From Flavitalea sp966112615 (GTDB lineage Bacteria > Bacteroidota > Bacteroidia > Chitinophagales > Chitinophagaceae), in assembly GCA_966112615.1 (NCBI GenBank), contig CBHWDO010000003.1, positions 248,001-312,000 on the forward strand: DNA of 64,000 nt. The letters run 5' to 3'. The position numbers and the translations under genes were made by a program. The notes beneath the pieces were generated by a model. It had not been told where the DNA came from. It worked only from the letters and a program-made list of their open reading frames with translations, and made no database searches. Position 1 is the first letter of the stretch; the number at the start of each line of letters is the position of its first letter. This document shows positions 59,570 to 64,000 of the stretch, in pieces.

Positions 59570-59627
59570 GGAGTTGAGGAGGTGAGGCTCCATTCTCACC
59601 TCCTCACCTCCTCATCTCCTCATCTCC
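59554..59627. repeat. inverted octamer pair F (GGAGRTGA x4 / x4)
   Basis: Four octamers on the + strand (GGAGATGA, GTAGGTGA, GGAGTTGA, GGAGGTGA) are followed by a 10-base spacer and four inverted ones (TCACCTCC twice, TCATCTCC twice). The inner arms form a perfect 11-pair stem. The stop codon of the oxidoreductase gene lies in the left arm. It could act as a hairpin terminator but lacks a T-run. Confidence 0.85.
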
Positions 59628-59668
59628 TCCTGTGAATAACTCCCCCTTTCATTCTCCCTCTCAACCCC

Positions 59669-59676
59669 TATATTTG
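59669..59676 (+). promoter_or_regulatory. -7 promoter element of smc
   Basis: TATATTTG matches TAnnTTTG, 24 bases before the smc GTG start. A clear -33 TTTG is not visible. Confidence 0.5.
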
Positions 59677-59699
59677 CCTTCCTGTAAAATCTAAACATA

Positions 59700-62600
59700 G
59701 TGCGTTTAAAGAGTCTGGAAATCAAGGGTTTTAAAAGTTTCGCCGATAAAACGGTTGTGAACTTTGATGAAAATATCACCGGTATTGTGGGACCGAACGG
59801 TTGTGGAAAGAGTAATATCATTGATAGTATTCGCTGGGTGATCGGCGAACAGAAGATCAGTCATCTTCGTTCCGAAAACCTTGAGAGCCTGGTATTCAAT
59901 GGCTCTAAAACCCGCTCTGCAAGCGGGCTTGCTGAAGTAAGCCTGACTTTCGAAAATACCCGCAACCTGCTTCCTACAGAATTCAATACCGTTACTATCA
60001 CCCGTAAATTCTATAAAAGCGGGGAAAGTGAATACAGGTTGAATGATGTCAGCTGCCGACTTAAAGATATCCAGAACCTCTTTATGGATACCGGTGTCTC
60101 CACGGATTCCTATGCCATCATCGAACTTGGGATGGTGGATGATATCATCAAAGACAAGGAGAATTCGCGTAGAAGAATGCTGGAACAGGCAGCAGGAATC
60201 ACCATCTATAAAACCCGTAAGAAAGAGGCCAAACAGAAATTAGACGCTACAGAACAGGATCTTGCCCGTATCGAAGACCTTCTCTTCGAAATTCATAACC
60301 AGCTCAAGAGCCTTGAGAACCAGGCGAAAAAAGCGGAGAAGTACTACGAGATCAAAAAAGAATATAAGGAATACAGCATCGAACTGGCCAAAGCTGCGCT
60401 GGAAGGATTTAACCTGAACTACCGCAGCCTGAATGAACAGGCCGAAGCTGAGACAGATAAAAAAGTCCGCCTGGAAGCTATCGTTGCCAACGAAGAAGCA
60501 ACCATCGAACAAGAAAAAGTTGGTTTCATTGAGAAAGAAAGGGCATTGCAATCCATGCAGTACCAGTTCAATGAATTGCTGCAAAATCTTCGTACCAAAG
60601 AGAATGAGCGCAACCTGGCATCTCAGCGACTTAACTTCCTGAAAGAAAAAGAACAGAACCTATCGGAGTTTCTGGGAAAAAGTGAAGGACAGTTGAATGG
60701 ACTTGCTGAAAGCATTGAATTCACGCAGCTCCAGGTGGAGGAGGAAAAATCAAAACTCGAAGGACTCGAAGAACAACTGGAAAACCTGAAAGATAATGTG
60801 GAAGAGACCCGCAAGGTCTTTGATGAAAAAAGATCCGACGTTGATAAGCTTCGTTCTGAAACATTAAGCATTCAGCGTACGCAATTTGATGCGGAAAAGA
60901 AAGTGGCGGTTGCCGACACCTCCATCTCCAACATGCAGCAGACCATCCGCAGGCTGGAGGAAGAAAGAGAAGCGCGTGACAGTCAACTGAAACAACTCGA
61001 AGAAGAGAGATATACCAGGGAACAGGAACTGGAAAGTCGTAAAACCGACCTCCGCCAACTCCAGGAGCATCATGAAAGGACCCGTGAGCAGATTTTCCAG
61101 ACCCAATCGGAGATGGAAAGACTACGCCAGGAACTGGCAGAAGAAAACCGGAAGCTGGATTCCAAAAAAAATGAGCACGACCTGTTAAAGAGCTTGATCG
61201 ATTCCATGGAAGGTTACCCGGATTCTGTAAAGTTTCTTCATAATAATCCAAATTGGAATCATACATCCCCGGTTCTTTCTGATATCATTTATGTGAAGGA
61301 AGAATATCGTGCGGCAGTAGAAAATGTACTTGAACCATACCTGAACTATTACGTGGTGAACGATCTGCAGGAAGGTATGCAGGCAGTTCATTTACTGGAT
61401 GAAGCTAAGAAAGGGAAAGCAAATTTCTTCCTTTTAGATAAAGTCAGCGGAAGCAGTGCCAGTGCGACACAACCTTCGGGAACCATTCCTGCCATGGATG
61501 TGATCGAAGTGGATGCGCAATACCGCGACCTGGCTATCCAGTTGCTGGGTAACGTTTTCATTGCAGAAGATGAAGTTGCCCTGGAAGATACCAATGGTGC
61601 AGTGATCCTGGAGAAGCATGGAAAGTTCGTGAAAGGTAAATACTCTCTTACCGGTGGTTCTGTTGGTTTGTTTGAAGGAAAGAAGATTGGTCGTGCCAAG
61701 AACCTGGAAAAGCTTCGTAAAGACATTGCAGAACAGGAGATCGTGGTAACCGACCTGAAGCTGACCATCCAGGAGCGACATAATGAAGTGATCGGATACA
61801 ATGAGCAGCTAAAAGACAATGCGATCAAGCAGGCGCAGGAAGACATCAATCGATTGACGAATATGGTCTTCTCGCTTCAGAATAAAATTGAGAATCTTCA
61901 TGGTTTGCAATCCAGCTCACAGAACAGGCTGGAAGAAATGCAACTGAACCTCGAAGAGACCATTGCTTCCATTGAAGGAACGCGGACAGAATGGAACAAC
62001 CTCAATGCACAGCTGAATGAATTGAAAGATAAACTGGCAACTGTTGAGAATGATTTCAGGAACGCAGAGCGTGCTTACAGTGATGTACAGCAGGGTTATA
62101 ATGAATTCAACCTGCAGGTAACACGCCAGCAAAGCCGCATCAATGCGCTAACCCAGGAGATGGAGTTCAAGAGCAAGCAATTGCAGGACCTGAAAGTACA
62201 GATCGAAACGAACCAGTCGCAACTCAAGCAGACTATCGAAAGCATTACAGAAAGTGAAGATGCGCTGGCCACTGCGGAAGCAAACCTGGTAGACCTGTTA
62301 CGCAGGAAAGAAGAGGATGAAAAAGCTTTGAATGAAGCAGATCAGACCTATTATAATATACGCAACGCGCTGAATGAAAAGGAGAGTGAGCTCAGGCATA
62401 AGGTGAAGGAGAAGGAAATGATCGAGCATTTGCTCAGTGAGATCAAGGACAAGCTCAATGAACTTAAGCTTCAGCTTGCCGGTATGAAGGAAAGGTTGAG
62501 TGTTGAATTCAGGATAGAGCTGGATGATATTCTGGACCAGGCGAGAACTACGGAAACGCCGGTGGAGGAACTCCAGGAGAAGTGTGACAGGATGAAAAAA

Positions 62601-63221
62601 AGGCTGGAAAACCTTGGGGAAGTAAACCCAACGGCGATCGAGGCTTTTATGGAAATGAAGAAACGCTACGAATTTATCCTGGAACAGAAAAATGACCTGG
62701 TAACTGCTAAAGACAGCTTATTACAAACTATACAGGAAGTAGAGGCAACTGCGAACCAGCAATTCCTTGATACCTTCAACAGGGTAAGAGAAAACTTCGT
62801 AAAAGTATTCAAAGCCTTGTTTACCGAAGATGATACCGCTGACCTCGTTCTTGAGAATCCGGAGAATCTTGCTGAAACAGGAATTGATATCATTGCCAAG
62901 CCAAAGGGCAAGAGGCCTTCATCCATTACACAATTGAGTGGGGGAGAGAAGACGCTTACGGCAACTGCCCTGCTGTTTTCGATCTACCTGATCAAGCCCG
63001 CACCATTCTGTATCCTCGATGAGGTGGATGCGCCACTGGATGATGCAAACGTTGGTAAGTTTACCAATATGATCCGCAGGTTCAGTGAAGAAAGTCAGTT
63101 TATCATCGTTACACACAACAAACAAACCATGAGTGCAGTAGATGTTATCTATGGTGTTACCATGCAGGAGCCAGGAGTAAGTAAACTCGTCCCGGTTGAC
63201 TTCAGAAACCTCAGTAATTAA
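59700..63221 (+). CDS. smc: chromosome segregation protein SMC
   Basis: SMC is the ATPase core of the condensin complex that organises and segregates the chromosome. The 1173-residue protein has the Walker A P-loop GPNGCGKSNIID (about 31-42), two long coiled-coil arms (about 170-500 and 660-1000), a hinge (about 505-655; GYPDSVKFLHNNPNWNHTSPVLSDII...GNVFIAEDEVALED...LTGGSVGLFEGKK), and a C-terminal head with the signature LSGGEKTLTATALLFSIY and Walker B PAPFCILDEVDAPLDDANV. The start is GTG (MRLKSLEIKGFKSFADKTVV). Full length. ScpA and ScpB are not in the window. A strong terminator follows. Confidence 0.97.
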   Translation: MRLKSLEIKGFKSFADKTVVNFDENITGIVGPNGCGKSNIIDSIRWVIGEQKISHLRSENLESLVFNGSKTRSASGLAEVSLTFENTRNLLPTEFNTVTITRKFYKSGESEYRLNDVSCRLKDIQNLFMDTGVSTDSYAIIELGMVDDIIKDKENSRRRMLEQAAGITIYKTRKKEAKQKLDATEQDLARIEDLLFEIHNQLKSLENQAKKAEKYYEIKKEYKEYSIELAKAALEGFNLNYRSLNEQAEAETDKKVRLEAIVANEEATIEQEKVGFIEKERALQSMQYQFNELLQNLRTKENERNLASQRLNFLKEKEQNLSEFLGKSEGQLNGLAESIEFTQLQVEEEKSKLEGLEEQLENLKDNVEETRKVFDEKRSDVDKLRSETLSIQRTQFDAEKKVAVADTSISNMQQTIRRLEEEREARDSQLKQLEEERYTREQELESRKTDLRQLQEHHERTREQIFQTQSEMERLRQELAEENRKLDSKKNEHDLLKSLIDSMEGYPDSVKFLHNNPNWNHTSPVLSDIIYVKEEYRAAVENVLEPYLNYYVVNDLQEGMQAVHLLDEAKKGKANFFLLDKVSGSSASATQPSGTIPAMDVIEVDAQYRDLAIQLLGNVFIAEDEVALEDTNGAVILEKHGKFVKGKYSLTGGSVGLFEGKKIGRAKNLEKLRKDIAEQEIVVTDLKLTIQERHNEVIGYNEQLKDNAIKQAQEDINRLTNMVFSLQNKIENLHGLQSSSQNRLEEMQLNLEETIASIEGTRTEWNNLNAQLNELKDKLATVENDFRNAERAYSDVQQGYNEFNLQVTRQQSRINALTQEMEFKSKQLQDLKVQIETNQSQLKQTIESITESEDALATAEANLVDLLRRKEEDEKALNEADQTYYNIRNALNEKESELRHKVKEKEMIEHLLSEIKDKLNELKLQLAGMKERLSVEFRIELDDILDQARTTETPVEELQEKCDRMKKRLENLGEVNPTAIEAFMEMKKRYEFILEQKNDLVTAKDSLLQTIQEVEATANQQFLDTFNRVRENFVKVFKALFTEDDTADLVLENPENLAETGIDIIAKPKGKRPSSITQLSGGEKTLTATALLFSIYLIKPAPFCILDEVDAPLDDANVGKFTNMIRRFSEESQFIIVTHNKQTMSAVDVIYGVTMQEPGVSKLVPVDFRNLSN

Positions 63222-63244
63222 ATATTTACACTTATTGATATGTT

Positions 63245-63277
63245 GAAAGCCCCGACCATCGGGGCTTTCGTCGTTTT
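63245..63277 (+). terminator. intrinsic terminator of smc
   Basis: GAAAGCCCCGA and TCGGGGCTTTC form an 11-pair stem around a short loop, followed by CGTCGTTTTT. It lies 24 bases after the smc stop. The rest of the gap to the next gene shows only the promoter listed next. Confidence 0.85.
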
Positions 63278-63410
63278 TGCCCAAAATCCTAAAACATGAT
63301 CTGTGCAATATTTTTTTGTTGAATTATAGTCGACCAATCAGGGCATAGCTTAAACTTTCATCACTTGCACTCGTGACTTTAATCACCTTTCCATTTATGC
63401 TATGTCATAA

Positions 63411-63438
63411 TTGTTAAAGTTTCGTTGGGATAGTTTTG
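63411..63438 (+). promoter_or_regulatory. promoter of the YceI-like gene
   Basis: TTGTTAAAG (63411) and TAGTTTTG (63431-63438) fit the Bacteroidota -33 TTTG and -7 TAnnTTTG elements at normal spacing. The start codon is 38 bases downstream. Confidence 0.6.
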
Positions 63439-63476
63439 TGTTATCAATCAACGCACAACACTAAAAATATATCAAG

Positions 63477-64000
63477 ATGGAAAGCATGATGAGAGCAGGG
63501 TTTAAAAAAATAATTTTACCTGCAGGATTATTCCTCGCTTCAATTTCATTTTTCAATTCAGCATCAGCACAAACCAATTTCAAATCCAGCGCAGTAAAAA
63601 CTGTTCTCGAAGGAACCTCAAATATCCACGACTGGGAAATGGTTTCAGATAAAGGAACTGTATCTGCAGTAGTTACCCTGAATGGAAATACCGTAACTGC
63701 AATGACAGGTTTACAATTCAGTATGCCTGCAGAAAGTCTGAAAAGCGAACACGCACAAATGGATAAAAATACTTACAAGCAGATCGAAGCTAAAAAGTAT
63801 CCCACATTCACTTATGCATCCAGTAACTGTACTGTGAAATCAACCGGCGGATCAAACTTCCAGGTAGTAAGTAAAGGAAAGCTGACCATTCACGGGGTTA
63901 CTAAAGATGTTGACCTGGTGGCAAACGGAACTGTGAATGCCGACAAGAGCATCAGCTTCAATGGAGCATATAAATTCAAGATGACTGATTTTAAAGTTGA
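63477..64000 (+). CDS. YceI-family protein (partial at window end)
   Basis: The frame runs open from ATG 63477 to the window edge (at least 174 residues). A signal peptide (about 1-31, FFNSASA before QTNFK) is followed by a YceI-like lipocalin fold: VLEGTSNIHDWEM, FSMPAESLKSEH, KQIEAKKYPTFTYASSNCTV and VSKGKLTIHGVTKDVDLVANG are the family's strand motifs. YceI proteins bind polyisoprenoid or other lipids in the periplasm. The C-terminus lies outside the window. Confidence 0.85.
   Translation, partial: MESMMRAGFKKIILPAGLFLASISFFNSASAQTNFKSSAVKTVLEGTSNIHDWEMVSDKGTVSAVVTLNGNTVTAMTGLQFSMPAESLKSEHAQMDKNTYKQIEAKKYPTFTYASSNCTVKSTGGSNFQVVSKGKLTIHGVTKDVDLVANGTVNADKSISFNGAYKFKMTDFKV

Noticed and set aside
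60721..61266. 181-residue open frame antisense to smc
   Set aside because: Low-complexity Pro/Phe/Ser composition mirrors the coiled-coil coding strand; smc is intact and highly conserved here.
63338..63410. Riboswitch or attenuator before the YceI gene from the GCATAGC/GCTATG inverted repeat
   Set aside because: The arms are seven bases with a loop of about 55 and lie upstream of the promoter.

Overview
This 64-kb window comes from the chromosome of a member of the Bacteroidota, most likely close to the Chitinophagaceae. The support is: a UpxY-type NusG paralogue at the head of a glycan locus, TAnnTTTG-type promoters, bacillithiol genes (BshB1, YtxJ), a protein with a type IX secretion (T9SS) tail, a CCDC81-type HU protein, and exported proteins whose predicted mature N-terminus is glutamine. 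The genus call is an inference; no rRNA or tRNA is present to settle it.

Region 1 (about 1-31,330) is one surface-glycan locus. All genes are on the + strand and most overlap or abut. It opens with a UpxY-like antiterminator and ends at a clear intrinsic terminator. In order it carries a UDP-HexNAc 6-dehydrogenase and a C4-epimerase; six pseudaminic acid genes (PseB, C, F, G, H, I); a flippase; glycosyltransferases; two ATP-grasp proteins; an asparagine-synthetase-like protein without a glutaminase cysteine; a Wzy/WaaL-type polymerase or ligase; a divergent DegT-like protein; a NodB-like protein; WbpB/WlbA and WbpD/WlbB homologues; a PglC-like phosphoglycosyl transferase; a GT-C-like membrane protein; a third ATP-grasp protein with a HAD partner; a PglE-like aminotransferase; and a WbpM/PglF-like dehydratase. 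At least three sugar routes are encoded: CMP-pseudaminic acid, a diacetamido-uronic acid type sugar, and a bacillosamine-like 4-amino sugar. Four putative amide-forming ligases suggest a glycan carrying amino acid, acyl or amide groups.

Region 2 (31,358-48,629) is housekeeping and envelope functions: a PAP2 phosphatase, YtxJ, a 36-residue lipoprotein, Mpl, a DnaQ-type exonuclease, a DPM1-like glycosyltransferase, an EamA transporter, a 2-oxoacid dehydrogenase E2, CinA, PBP4/DacB, a YbgC thioesterase, DoxX, a 1009-residue TPR protein, an outer-membrane barrel and an HU-CCDC81 membrane protein.

Region 3 (48,646-64,000) holds a methyltransferase, a four-helix-bundle (IVS-type) gene, glutaminyl cyclase, a T9SS-secreted M43 metalloprotease, a universal stress protein, a DinB-like protein, a fatty acid desaturase, BshB1, dihydrolipoyl dehydrogenase, a small outer-membrane protein, a DAO-type oxidoreductase, SMC and the start of a YceI protein.

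Regions 2 and 3 are marked by unusual short repeats at gene ends. One family is 7-8-base purine-rich arrays, often of six units, placed at or just after stop codons. The other is a GCGGGCTGAC-type palindromic family. In one place two six-unit octamer arrays form terminal inverted repeats around the four-helix-bundle gene, giving what looks like a compact 0.54-kb element. I regard this, the amide-ligase-rich glycan operon, and a two-block motif shared by the WbpM-like gene and the T9SS protease as the most interesting signals.
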